Of a DNA stretch of 64,000 nt, positions 55,054 to 63,627 are shown in pieces. The stretch covers positions 2,622,001-2,686,000 of the forward strand of contig NZ_CP156082.1 of the NCBI RefSeq assembly GCF_039830145.1, in the 5' to 3' direction. A model generated the notes under the pieces. The model searched no databases, was not told the origin of the DNA, and worked only from the letters and a program-made list of their open reading frames with translations. The stretch's first letter is position 1, and each line of letters begins with the position of its first letter. This DNA is from Croceibacterium sp. TMG7-5b_MA50 (GTDB lineage Bacteria > Pseudomonadota > Alphaproteobacteria > Sphingomonadales > Sphingomonadaceae). The translations under genes were made by a program, and so were the position numbers.

Positions 55054-55613
55054 GCCCGCAGGACCGCTTCCCCTGGGCCACGATCCTGCCGTTCGGCGGC
55101 AAGGTGCCCGTCATCCACGAAACCGCGTTCGTCGCGCCCGGCGCGCGGATCATCGGCGATGTCACGATCGGGCCGCAGGCGAGCGTGTGGTACAATTGCG
55201 TGCTGCGCGGCGACATCCACCGCATCGTCATCGGTGCGCGCAGCAACGTGCAGGACGGCAGCGTCTTCCATGTGGAGGGGCCGCGCCCCGACACGGACGG
55301 CCAGCCGACGATCCTGGGCGAGGATTGCGTGATCGGCCACATGGCCGTGGTCCATGGCGCCGTCGTGGAGGATCGCGGCTTCGTCGGCATGGGTGCGGTG
55401 GCGATGGACGGGGCGGTGATCGGCGCGGGCGCGATGCTGGGCGCTGGTGCGCTGCTCGGCCCCGGCAAGGCGATCCCCCCGGCGGAGATCTGGGTCGGCC
55501 GCCCGGCGAAGTTCCTGCGTGCGCAGACGCCGGACCAGGTGAACAAGATCCGCTTCCAGACCGAACGCTATTGCCGGCTGGCAGAGGCGCATCTGGCGGA
55601 GCTGCGCGGTTAG
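55050..55613 (+). CDS. Gamma-class carbonic anhydrase family protein
   Basis: A 187-residue left-handed beta-helix protein with hexapeptide repeats (IGDVTIGPQASVWYN, VIGAGAMLGAGALLG). The three zinc-binding histidines of the gamma class are present in the SVFHVEG and IGHMAVVHG segments (about residues 71, 96 and 101), so it could interconvert carbon dioxide and bicarbonate; related proteins are also named YrdA/CaiE-like. The start is the ATGA overlap with the GNAT gene. Its TAG stop shares bases with the stop codon of the convergent regulator gene. Confidence 0.88.
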
Positions 55614-56566
55614 GCGACCGCGCTGATCCGGGCGGGGCGGCGTTCGGCGGCCCACACGCTGATCGTCAGTTCCCCCGGCAGGTGGCCGACCACGCGCGCC
55701 TCCAGCCCCAGCGCGGTCAGCCAGTCCAGCACCGCCTGATCGGTGAAGCCCAGGCGCGCATGGGCGAAGCGGCGGCGGAAATCGTCGCGGTCATGGCTGG
55801 CCATGTCGGCCACCACCATCGTGCCGCCCCGCGCCAGCACCCGCGCCGCCTCCGCGATCACTGCCTCCGGATGGTGGGCGTAATGCAGCACCTGGTGCAG
55901 GATCACGGTGTCGAACGCGCCATCTTCCATCGGCAGGGCATACATGTCTGCCTGCGCCAGTTCGGCGGTGATGCCGCGCTCCGCCAGCCGTGCCCGGGCG
56001 AAGCGCAGCATCTCGGGCGAACGGTCGACGCCAAGCGCCGCCGTGGCCCGCGCCGCCAGCTGTTCCAGCATGCGCCCGGTGCCGGTCCCGATGTCGAGCA
56101 GCCGGCCCAACGGTCGCCGGCCCAGCGCCGCGTCGATCACCCGGTCGACCTCGCTGTCGGGCACATGCAGGCGGCGCAGCTCGTCCCAGCGCCAGGCATT
56201 GCGTTCGAAGAAGCGCTGCGCCTCCGCCGCGCGATCGGCACGGATCGCCTTCAGCCGGGCGCGGTCGGCGGCGAACAGCGGCGTCTCGCCGCCAGTCTCG
56301 GCCCAGGCGTCCAGCAGCGCGAAGATCGGCTGCACCCGCGCGGGCGGGCCCAGCCGCAGGAACACGGCGGTGCCTTCCTTGCGCCGGCGCACCAGCCCCG
56401 CCTCCTGCAAGGCCTTCACATGCTGCGACATGCGCGGCTGGCTCTGCCCCAGCACCTGCGCCAGTTCGCCCACGGTCAGTTCCAGGCTGCGCAGCAGCAT
56501 CAGCGTGCGCAGGCGCATGGCATCGCCCAGCACGCGGAACATGTCTTCGGGCGGAACCGTGTTCAT
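55610..56566 (-). CDS. ArsR-family regulator fused to SAM-dependent methyltransferase domain (SahR-like)
   Basis: A 318-residue fusion. Residues about 1-90 form an ArsR-type winged helix (LELTVGELAQVLGQSQPRMSQHVKALQ, with no obvious metal-binding cysteines). Residues about 130-300 form a class I methyltransferase fold with the SAM motif LDIGTGTG near residue 164. It is divergent from metF, and a 20-bp palindrome lies between them. The closest idea is a regulator of methionine metabolism that senses S-adenosylmethionine or S-adenosylhomocysteine, like SahR. The ATG at 56566 is preferred over a long upstream frame. Confidence 0.85.
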   Translation of the reverse strand: MNTVPPEDMFRVLGDAMRLRTLMLLRSLELTVGELAQVLGQSQPRMSQHVKALQEAGLVRRRKEGTAVFLRLGPPARVQPIFALLDAWAETGGETPLFAADRARLKAIRADRAAEAQRFFERNAWRWDELRRLHVPDSEVDRVIDAALGRRPLGRLLDIGTGTGRMLEQLAARATAALGVDRSPEMLRFARARLAERGITAELAQADMYALPMEDGAFDTVILHQVLHYAHHPEAVIAEAARVLARGGTMVVADMASHDRDDFRRRFAHARLGFTDQAVLDWLTALGLEARVVGHLPGELTISVWAAERRPARISAVA

Positions 56567-56614
56567 CGCGGCATTGTTATCGCCCTCGCGGCGCGTCGTC
56601 AAAGCTGCTTGCGT

Positions 56615-56634
56615 ATATAAGCAATCGCTTATAT
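56615..56634. promoter_or_regulatory. ArsR-type operator candidate between regulator and metF
   Basis: ATATAAGC-AATC-GCTTATAT is a perfect eight-base inverted repeat with a four-base spacer, centred in the 93-bp divergent gap. It lies 25 bp before the metF ATG and is the probable binding site of the ArsR-type fusion. Confidence 0.75.
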
Positions 56635-56659
56635 TGGGTCGCACCAAAGGAGCAGCGGC

Positions 56660-57592
56660 ATGAGTGTCCCGGCGATGTTCGACCATTATCCCGCCCCGCT
56701 GTTCGCGTCCGCGGCGGGCGATGTGGAGGTCTCTTTCGAGTTCTTCCCGCCCAAGAGCGACGCGGCCATGGCGTCCCTGCTGGCGACCGCCGACAGCCTC
56801 GCCTCGCTCGGCCCCCGCTTCGTGTCCGTCACCTATGGCGCGGGCGGTTCGACCCGTGGGCGGACGGAGGAGGCGGTGCTCGGCATCGCGCGCGAGACCG
56901 GCCTCGCCGCCGCCGCGCACCTGACCTGCGTGGGCGCTTCGCGGGCGGAGGTGGACGCCATTGCGGACCAGTACTGGCACGCCGGCGTCCGTCATATCGT
57001 CGCCCTGCGTGGCGACATGCCCGAACCGCATCTGCCCTACGCCCCGCATGATGATGGCTACGCCAATGCCGCCGCGCTAGTCGCCGGGCTGAAGCGGCTG
57101 CATCCGTTCGAGATTTCGGTCGCCGCCTATCCCGAATGCCACCCCGATTCCGCCGACCTCAGTGCCGATCTCGACAATCTGTGGCGCAAGGTCGATGCCG
57201 GGGCGGACCGGGCGCTGACCCAGTTCTTCTTCTCCGCCGACACGTTCTTCCGCTTCCGTGACGAGGCGGCGGCGCGCGGCATCAAGGCGGAGATCGTGCC
57301 CGGCATCCTGCCGGTCGCCAATGTGGGCCAGCTGCGCCGTTTCGCCGGCATGTGCGGTGCGGCGATCCCGCCATGGATCGATCGCCTGCTGGACGGGCTC
57401 GACGAACGGCCGGCCGCGCGCCAGCTCGTCGCGGTGACGATCGCGGCGGAGCTGTGCGCCGCGCTCTATGCCGGCGGGGTGCGGCAGTTCCATTTCTACA
57501 CGCTCAACCGGGCCGAACTGACCTACGCCATCTGCCATCTTCTGGGCTTGCGTCCCGCTGCCCAAGCCACAGGAACCATCCACCCGCGTTGA
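56660..57592 (+). CDS. metF: Methylenetetrahydrofolate reductase
   Basis: A 310-residue FAD enzyme reducing 5,10-methylenetetrahydrofolate to 5-methyltetrahydrofolate for methionine synthesis. The family's glutamate is in SFEFFPPK (near residue 27), and YGAGGSTR and LRGDMP segments follow. GGAG is well placed before the ATG. The upstream palindrome and divergent ArsR-methyltransferase gene suggest control by methyl-cycle metabolites. Confidence 0.95.
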   Translation: MSVPAMFDHYPAPLFASAAGDVEVSFEFFPPKSDAAMASLLATADSLASLGPRFVSVTYGAGGSTRGRTEEAVLGIARETGLAAAAHLTCVGASRAEVDAIADQYWHAGVRHIVALRGDMPEPHLPYAPHDDGYANAAALVAGLKRLHPFEISVAAYPECHPDSADLSADLDNLWRKVDAGADRALTQFFFSADTFFRFRDEAAARGIKAEIVPGILPVANVGQLRRFAGMCGAAIPPWIDRLLDGLDERPAARQLVAVTIAAELCAALYAGGVRQFHFYTLNRAELTYAICHLLGLRPAAQATGTIHPR

Positions 57593-57604
57593 CCGCGTGC
57601 CATA

Positions 57605-57615
57605 TTGTAGTACAA
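57605..57615. promoter_or_regulatory. Possible GntR-type operator before GH35 gene
   Basis: TTGTA-G-TACAA is a perfect 5-1-5 inverted repeat, 60 bp before the beta-galactosidase ATG. The shape fits GntR-family operators, but no regulator is next to it. Confidence 0.4.
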
Positions 57616-57674
57616 ATGCCCGCCATGTGAGATGACCGCCCAGCAAGGGGCGGATGGTGGGAGAACTTAACGAT

Positions 57675-60674
57675 ATGACCCGACGGATGATGCGCACGCT
57701 GGCATTGGCGGCGACGATGCTGGCGGGTGCGCTCGCCGTGCCGGCACAGGCGCAGACCGTGCGGCCCGATCTGCAGCTCGGCAGCGAGGTCCAGACTTTC
57801 GGCCGGGTTTCCTTCGACGGGCGCTCGCTGATGATCGATGGCGAGCGCAAGGTGATCTGGAGTGCGGAGGTCCATGCCTTCCGCCTGCCCAGCCCCGATC
57901 TGTGGCGCGACATCCTGCAGAAGATGAAGGCAACCGGCTTCAACACGGTGGCGTTCTACTTCGACTGGGGCTTCCACAGCCCCGCCCCTGGCGTGTATGA
58001 TTTTACCGGCATCCGCGACATCGACCGGCTGCTGACCGTGGCGGAGGAGGAAGGCCTCTACGTCATGACCCGCGCCGGGCCGTATGTGAATGCGGAACTG
58101 ACGCGGGGCGGCTATCCCGGCTACCTCGTCAATCAGCGGGTCCGTGCGCGGACCGACGATCCCGCCTATCTGGCGTCCGTCGATGAATGGCTGACGCGGG
58201 TCAACGCGATCATCGCCAAGCACCAGATCAACAATGGCGGGAACGTGATCCTGCACCAGATCGAAAACGAGCTGGCGCTGACCACCCCGGCGCAGCGTCG
58301 CTACATGGATCACCTCTACGCCCGCGCGAAGGCGGACGGGATCACCGTGCCGATCTTCCACAACGACCAGGGTCGCAACGGCTATTGGGTGCCCGAAGGG
58401 TCGGGGGTCCCCAAGGTCGTCGATGGGCCGCAGGACATGTACGCGTTCGACGCCTATCCCGGCGGCACCTGCACCGTCGGCGGCGAACCGACGCGCGGCT
58501 CTGCAGCGCCCGATTGGGGCTATTACGGCGTTGGCGGGGCCAAGGGCGGCGCATCGGCCAGCCCGAACACCCCCGGCTTCGCGGCCGAATTCGGCGGCGG
58601 CTGGTTCGATTACTGGGGCAGCAATGGCGGCTACGAATGCAACGCGGTACAGCGCGGCCGCCGCTACCAGCGGGTGTTCTACGGCACCAACCTGGCGAAC
58701 GGCATCGGCATCCAGAGCTTCTACATGGGCTATGGCGGCACCAGCTGGGGCTGGCTGCCCGCGCCGGTCGTGTTCACGTCCTACGATTACGGCGCCGCCA
58801 TCGCGGAAACGCGGGAGGTGCGCGACAAGGCGCTGGAGCTGAAGCAGCTTGGCGGCCTGATCGCCGCGGTTCCGGCCATGGCGGGCATGATCCCCGCCGC
58901 GCCGGTGGAAAAGTCCACCGACCAGGTGCAGGTCTATCACAACCGCTCCCCCGAAACGGATACGCGGTTCATGCTGGTGACGCAGAACCCCAGCAACAAT
59001 AGCGGCGACCACAGCTTCACGGTTACCGCCGACCTGCCCGACGGCCGCTACACCATGCCGCTGCGGTTGCACGGCTTCGATGCCAAGTGGCTGGTGGCGG
59101 GGGCGGACGTCGCCGGGCAGCGGCTGGTCTGGTCCAGCAGCGAACTGCAATACGGCTTCATCCAGGACGATGCCGCCCTGATGCTGATGTATGGCCGCAA
59201 GGGAGAGGAAGGGCGCACCCTGCTGCGCTACACCAGTGCGCCGACCGTCACCGTGCTGGATGGCGATGTGCGCCACAGCTTCGACGCGGCCAAGGGCGAC
59301 CTGCAGCTCGACTATACCCATGGCGGGCTGGCTCGCGTCAGGATCGAAGGCGGCGGGCGTCCGGCGATGACGCTGCTGATCGCGGACGAGGAGGAAGGCT
59401 GGCGCTTCTGGAAGGATGGCGACGTGCTGGTGCGCGGGCCGCAATTGCTGCGCTCCGCCGAACTCAAGGGCGGGCGGCTGGCGCTGACCGGCGACACCGC
59501 GACGGCCAGCCCGCTGGAGATATGGGCACCGCGCGCCGCGCGCTCCGTCACCTGGAACGGCACCCGCGTGCGGCTGGCGGCCGGGCAGGGCGGCAGCCGG
59601 GTCGCCACGGCCGAGCTTGCCGGGCCGCGCGACTTCGGCCTGCCGGCGCTGGATGACTGGCGCGTTGCCGCCGGCTCGCCGGAAATCGCGCCGGACTTCG
59701 ACGACAGCGGGTGGCAGGCGATCGACCGCCGCGCCTATGCCAGCACCACCGCGCGCCCCGATGGCGAACCCAACATGCTGATGGACGCCTACGGCTTCCA
59801 CGAAGGCGACGTATGGTATCGCGGCCGCTTCACCGGCACGCCCGATGCCGAACGCATCCGCCTGTATTACGGCGCGGGCGGCAGCGGCATGGTGCAGGTG
59901 TTCCTGGATGGGCAGCTGGTGGGGCAGGACGACCTGCCCTGGGGCCTGCCGCGGCCGATCACCACCGGCACCGCGAACTTCGACCTGCCCGACGCCGCCC
60001 GCCAGCCGGGCGAGCACGTCATTGCCGTGATGGTGCGTAACAACGGCCATAACTGGGACCTCGACGCCGACGACTTCCACAAGGAGGCGCGCGGCCTCGT
60101 CTCCGTCTCCGTGGAGCCAAAGGGCGGCCGGTCCTTCGCCATCCCGCTCTCCTGGAAGATCCAGGGGCGGCAGGGGGGCGAGGATATCGTCGACCCGGTC
60201 CGCGGTGTGCCCAACAATGGCGGCCTGTACGGCGAACGGCAGGGCTGGCACCTGCCCGGCTTCGACGATCGCCGGTGGCAGCGGCAGGCCGCACCTGCGA
60301 CCGACATCGAACCCGGCACGACGTGGTACCGCACGAACTTCGATCTCGCCGTGCCGGAAGGGCAGGATGCGACGATCGGCGTGCAGTTCGGCGACCCTTC
60401 GGTGCCCCGCTCCGAAGGCGAGTACCGCGTGCTGGTCTTCGTCAATGGCTGGCACATGGGCCAGTTCATCGCCCATGTCGGCCCGCAGCGGACCTTCCCC
60501 ATCCCCGAAGGCATCCTGAACCATCGCGGCGGCAACACGCTGGCGCTGGCGGTGACGAGCGATGGCGAACCCGGCAACACGCTGGAACCGGTGCGCCTAG
60601 TCACCATGCGCAATGTGCGCGGCGGCCTGAAGGTGGACGCGGTCGAGGCGCCGGAGACACTGGCGGCGGACTGA
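57675..60674 (+). CDS. Beta-galactosidase, GH35
   Basis: A 999-residue exported glycosidase with a signal peptide ending at AQAQ. The GH35 TIM barrel has the acid/base glutamate in QIENELALT (near residue 204) and the nucleophile glutamate in AAEFGGGWFDYWG (near residue 306). Beta-sandwich domains follow, including two galactose-binding-like segments (DVWYRGRF and TTWYRTNF). It probably removes terminal beta-galactosyl groups from plant polysaccharides. The ATG at 57675 begins the signal. A strong terminator follows the gene. Confidence 0.9.
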   Translation: MTRRMMRTLALAATMLAGALAVPAQAQTVRPDLQLGSEVQTFGRVSFDGRSLMIDGERKVIWSAEVHAFRLPSPDLWRDILQKMKATGFNTVAFYFDWGFHSPAPGVYDFTGIRDIDRLLTVAEEEGLYVMTRAGPYVNAELTRGGYPGYLVNQRVRARTDDPAYLASVDEWLTRVNAIIAKHQINNGGNVILHQIENELALTTPAQRRYMDHLYARAKADGITVPIFHNDQGRNGYWVPEGSGVPKVVDGPQDMYAFDAYPGGTCTVGGEPTRGSAAPDWGYYGVGGAKGGASASPNTPGFAAEFGGGWFDYWGSNGGYECNAVQRGRRYQRVFYGTNLANGIGIQSFYMGYGGTSWGWLPAPVVFTSYDYGAAIAETREVRDKALELKQLGGLIAAVPAMAGMIPAAPVEKSTDQVQVYHNRSPETDTRFMLVTQNPSNNSGDHSFTVTADLPDGRYTMPLRLHGFDAKWLVAGADVAGQRLVWSSSELQYGFIQDDAALMLMYGRKGEEGRTLLRYTSAPTVTVLDGDVRHSFDAAKGDLQLDYTHGGLARVRIEGGGRPAMTLLIADEEEGWRFWKDGDVLVRGPQLLRSAELKGGRLALTGDTATASPLEIWAPRAARSVTWNGTRVRLAAGQGGSRVATAELAGPRDFGLPALDDWRVAAGSPEIAPDFDDSGWQAIDRRAYASTTARPDGEPNMLMDAYGFHEGDVWYRGRFTGTPDAERIRLYYGAGGSGMVQVFLDGQLVGQDDLPWGLPRPITTGTANFDLPDAARQPGEHVIAVMVRNNGHNWDLDADDFHKEARGLVSVSVEPKGGRSFAIPLSWKIQGRQGGEDIVDPVRGVPNNGGLYGERQGWHLPGFDDRRWQRQAAPATDIEPGTTWYRTNFDLAVPEGQDATIGVQFGDPSVPRSEGEYRVLVFVNGWHMGQFIAHVGPQRTFPIPEGILNHRGGNTLALAVTSDGEPGNTLEPVRLVTMRNVRGGLKVDAVEAPETLAAD

Positions 60675-60679
60675 TTGCG

Positions 60680-60722
60680 GCGGCGGTTTGCGGGCGAAGG
60701 TCGGCCCGCAGACCGCCGCTTT
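60680..60722 (+). terminator. Rho-independent terminator after GH35 gene
   Basis: A 16-base stem (60680-60695 with 60704-60719, one G-T pair) with an eight-base loop, followed by TTTCT. It lies just after the stop codon of the beta-galactosidase gene. Confidence 0.85.
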
Positions 60723-60791
60723 CTCCGCCTGGCGCGAAATGATATCCTTCGCCTGCAAAGGGCGTGCGACGATACGCCAGGCGGAGGAAAC

Positions 60792-62411
60792 ATGGACGGC
60801 ACCATCCGGATGCGGCGCGGCCGCGACTTGTTGACGGCATGGCTGCTGGCCGCATCCATCCTGCTGCCGCTGCCCGCCGCCGCACAGGACCGCGCCGCCG
60901 CGGCAGTGGAAACGGACGAGAATGTGGTCGTCAGCGCCGACGCGCTCCCCCCGGCGGAGGCGCCGCGTTCCGCCACGTGCGAGGCGCTGGCACGGGATGG
61001 CTACGCCCAGGCCTTGTTGCAGGCCACTGCCGCTGGCGCCGGGCTGGCGCCGCAGATCCTGCAGCCGACCCGCCCGCCGCGTAATCCCGACTGGACGGCC
61101 GCGCCGCTCAGCGCGCCGGGTTCCCCGCTGCCCGACCCTTCCGACCGCCGCTTCGGCCTGTCGACGTCGGACCTGCGCGGCTTGCAGGGCGATCTCGTCG
61201 TTGGCCCGGAAGGTGCGCCGGTCGCCAGCGCCACGGTCGCGAACGGCGCCGACGTGGTGATCACCATGTGCCGGCAGATGTACCAGCGCGGCGACTTCGC
61301 CCCGACCTATACTCCGGCCGAGGTGCGGGGCGAGGGCGAACTGGTGTCCAGCCCCGGCGGCATCAGCTCACCCGGCCGCACCATGCTGGTGCGGCGGGAC
61401 AAGACGCTGCCGACCGCCTTCGCCATGTTTGACGAGGGCCGTTATCAGGAGGCGCTCGACTGGTTCCGCCGCGCGCAGCGACGCCTGCAACCCGCCGACG
61501 GCGGGGACGAGGCATCGCTGTTCATCGGCAAGATCAACCTGCTGGCACCGGGCGACTGGGCCGACCGGCAGGAGGGCATCCGCTGGCTGAAGCGGACCGC
61601 GACCTCACCCTATAATCCCATGACCGACATGCCCCGCTTCGATCCAGCCAGGGCGGACTGGACCACCGCCATCGGCGAGGCGGCCATCATCCTCGGCAAT
61701 CTGTACCGCAGCGGATATGACGAAATCCCGGCCGACCCGGCGGAGGCGCGCCGCTGGTTCGACCAGGCGCTGGATGTCGGCTACCTGCCCGCCGCGCAGG
61801 TGCTGGGCGACATGTGCTTTGCCGGGGAGGGCGGGCAGCGCGATGCCCGCCGCGCGGTCCGCTTCTACCGCCGCGCGGCGGAGTTCGGCCTGCCCGGCGC
61901 GCAGTTCGCGCTGGGGCAGATCCTGGAATTCGGCGACGACAGGGTGGAGGCCGACTTGCCCGAGGCGTTGCGCTGGTATCGGGAGGCGGCACGGGCCAAA
62001 CATCCGGGCGCGCAGTTCGCGCTGGCGGTGGCATATGATCGGGGTAACGGCGTGCCGGCGGACCGGACGCTCGCCACCGGTTTCTACAAGCAGGCCGCAA
62101 TCCAGGGCCATGCTGGCGCGATGGCGGCACTGGGCACGTCGTTCTACACCGGTGACGGGGTGACGCAGGACCACGCCGCAGCGCGCCAGTGGTTTGCGCA
62201 GGCGGCAGAGCGGGGCGATGCGGACGGCATGGTCAACCTGGCGGTCATGGCCGCCAGGGGCGAGGGCGGCGATCCCGACCGGGTCGCCGCCTGGCGTCTG
62301 CTCCACAGCGCGACCCTGCTGCGCCATCAGCGCGCCCCGCAGGTGCTCGCCGCGCTAGAGGCGCAGATGTCGCCGGACGAACGCCGCGGTGCGGCGGCGA
62401 CGCTGAACTGA
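60792..62411 (+). CDS. Exported Sel1-repeat (TPR-like) protein
   Basis: A 539-residue exported protein with a signal peptide ending at AAAQ. The N-terminal 200 residues show no known domain and contain two cysteines. Residues about 245-520 consist of Sel1-like repeats (AEARRWFDQALDVGYLPAAQVLGDM, and similar units with A.xLG pattern), a solenoid for protein interaction. GGAGGAAAC directly precedes the ATG. It has no clear functional link with its neighbours. Confidence 0.85.
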   Translation: MDGTIRMRRGRDLLTAWLLAASILLPLPAAAQDRAAAAVETDENVVVSADALPPAEAPRSATCEALARDGYAQALLQATAAGAGLAPQILQPTRPPRNPDWTAAPLSAPGSPLPDPSDRRFGLSTSDLRGLQGDLVVGPEGAPVASATVANGADVVITMCRQMYQRGDFAPTYTPAEVRGEGELVSSPGGISSPGRTMLVRRDKTLPTAFAMFDEGRYQEALDWFRRAQRRLQPADGGDEASLFIGKINLLAPGDWADRQEGIRWLKRTATSPYNPMTDMPRFDPARADWTTAIGEAAIILGNLYRSGYDEIPADPAEARRWFDQALDVGYLPAAQVLGDMCFAGEGGQRDARRAVRFYRRAAEFGLPGAQFALGQILEFGDDRVEADLPEALRWYREAARAKHPGAQFALAVAYDRGNGVPADRTLATGFYKQAAIQGHAGAMAALGTSFYTGDGVTQDHAAARQWFAQAAERGDADGMVNLAVMAARGEGGDPDRVAAWRLLHSATLLRHQRAPQVLAALEAQMSPDERRGAAATLN

Positions 62412-62428
62412 GCCGCCGCCTGCCGGTT

Positions 62429-63514
62429 CTACTGCGCCAGGCTGTTGCCGTAGCCGATGATCACCGTCGCCAGCACCAGCAGGCCGACGCCCGTCCAGAC
62501 CAGCGCGCGCACACCCGGCGCGGCGTCCTTCCATTCGCGGAAGGCGAAGCCCCACAGCGTGCCGAAGATGATGATCGATGCCATGTGCAGCGTCCAGCTG
62601 GAGAAGCCGAGCGCCCCCATCTGGCTCTCGCCCATGGTGTAGAAGAAGAACTGGAAGTACCACAGCGTGCCGCCCAGCGCCGCCAGCAGGTAGTTGCGCA
62701 GCAGCGGCGGACGGCCGGGCAGCACGCCTGCGGTACCCGTGCCGGTGGTCCCGGCGCTTGCCCCCACCCACTGCGCGGCGGAACGGTTGCGGCGGATCAG
62801 GTGCGCGCACCAGACCGCATTCGTCACCAGCCCGCCGAACATCACCAGGCACAATACCGGCAGCCCGACCCACAGCGGCCCCGTGCCGGCCTGTGCCGAC
62901 AGCACGCGCACCGGCTCCCCCGCGGCGAGGCCGAAGGCGAAGCAGGACGACATGATGCCGGAGAAGATCGCCACGGCCAGCCCCTTGCGGAAGTTGAACT
63001 CCGCAATCGCCGCCGCTTTCTGCTCAGCGGAAAGCGAGCTGTCCTTGCGCGCGCCGGCCACCGCCACGGTGATAATGCCCGCCAGCGTGACCAGCAGGCC
63101 CAGCAGCACGATGCGCCCGCTGGCGGTACCCAGCAGCGTGCTGGCGAAGTCGCCTTCCACGATCGGCGGGATCAGCGTGCCGAACACGGTGGAAAGGCCC
63201 AGCACCACGGCCATGCCCAACGACAGGCCCAGATAGCGCATGGTCAGGCCATAGGTCAGCCCGCCGAAGCCCCACAGCAGGCCGAACAGGACGCACAGCA
63301 TCGCGGTGCGATCGGGCGTCGCCGCGATCACGCCCAGCAGGTCTTCGGTCATCAGCCCGGCGAACAGCCACGGGGCGATCAGCCAGGAGAACAGCCCGCC
63401 CGTCAGCCAGAAGATCTCCCAGCTCCATTGCCGGATACCGCGATAGGGCACGTAGAAGGTGGCCGAGGCGAAGCCGCCCAGCCAGTGGTAGATGACGCCA
63501 ACAAGCGGATTCAT
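62429..63514 (-). CDS. rhaT: L-rhamnose/proton symporter RhaT family
   Basis: A 361-residue inner-membrane protein with about ten helices and the RhaT layout: opening MNPLVGVIYHWLGGFASATFY..., GFGGLTYGLTMRYLG and LGTLWGFAFREWK. RhaT takes up rhamnose with protons; some family members carry other sugars. The ATG at 63514 follows GAGAGG. It lies beside, but opposite to, the Sel1 gene, and beyond a strong hairpin from an alcohol dehydrogenase gene. No rhamnose catabolic gene is visible. Confidence 0.85.
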   Translation of the reverse strand: MNPLVGVIYHWLGGFASATFYVPYRGIRQWSWEIFWLTGGLFSWLIAPWLFAGLMTEDLLGVIAATPDRTAMLCVLFGLLWGFGGLTYGLTMRYLGLSLGMAVVLGLSTVFGTLIPPIVEGDFASTLLGTASGRIVLLGLLVTLAGIITVAVAGARKDSSLSAEQKAAAIAEFNFRKGLAVAIFSGIMSSCFAFGLAAGEPVRVLSAQAGTGPLWVGLPVLCLVMFGGLVTNAVWCAHLIRRNRSAAQWVGASAGTTGTGTAGVLPGRPPLLRNYLLAALGGTLWYFQFFFYTMGESQMGALGFSSWTLHMASIIIFGTLWGFAFREWKDAAPGVRALVWTGVGLLVLATVIIGYGNSLAQ

Positions 63515-63558
63515 GCGTGTCGTACCTCTCGTGTCAGACGAGTGGCACCCACGCACGG

Positions 63559-63589
63559 GACCCCCGTTCCATATTCTGGAACGGGGGTC
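63559..63589. repeat. Long 13-bp-stem inverted repeat
   Basis: GACCCCCGTTCCA and TGGAACGGGGGTC pair perfectly around a TATTC loop. It lies between the end of the alcohol dehydrogenase gene and the start of the RhaT-type gene on the minus strand. No T-run follows on either strand, so it may be a terminator of a factor-assisted kind or an RNA-stabilising hairpin. Confidence 0.6.
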
Positions 63590-63627
63590 TAATTCGTGAA
63601 AATCGGGCCGTCAATCGGCCTCGGCCA

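Noticed and set aside
57504-60524. 1006-codon minus-strand open frame opposite the GH35 gene
   Set aside because: A GC-driven shadow; the plus-strand protein has both GH35 catalytic glutamates and a signal peptide.
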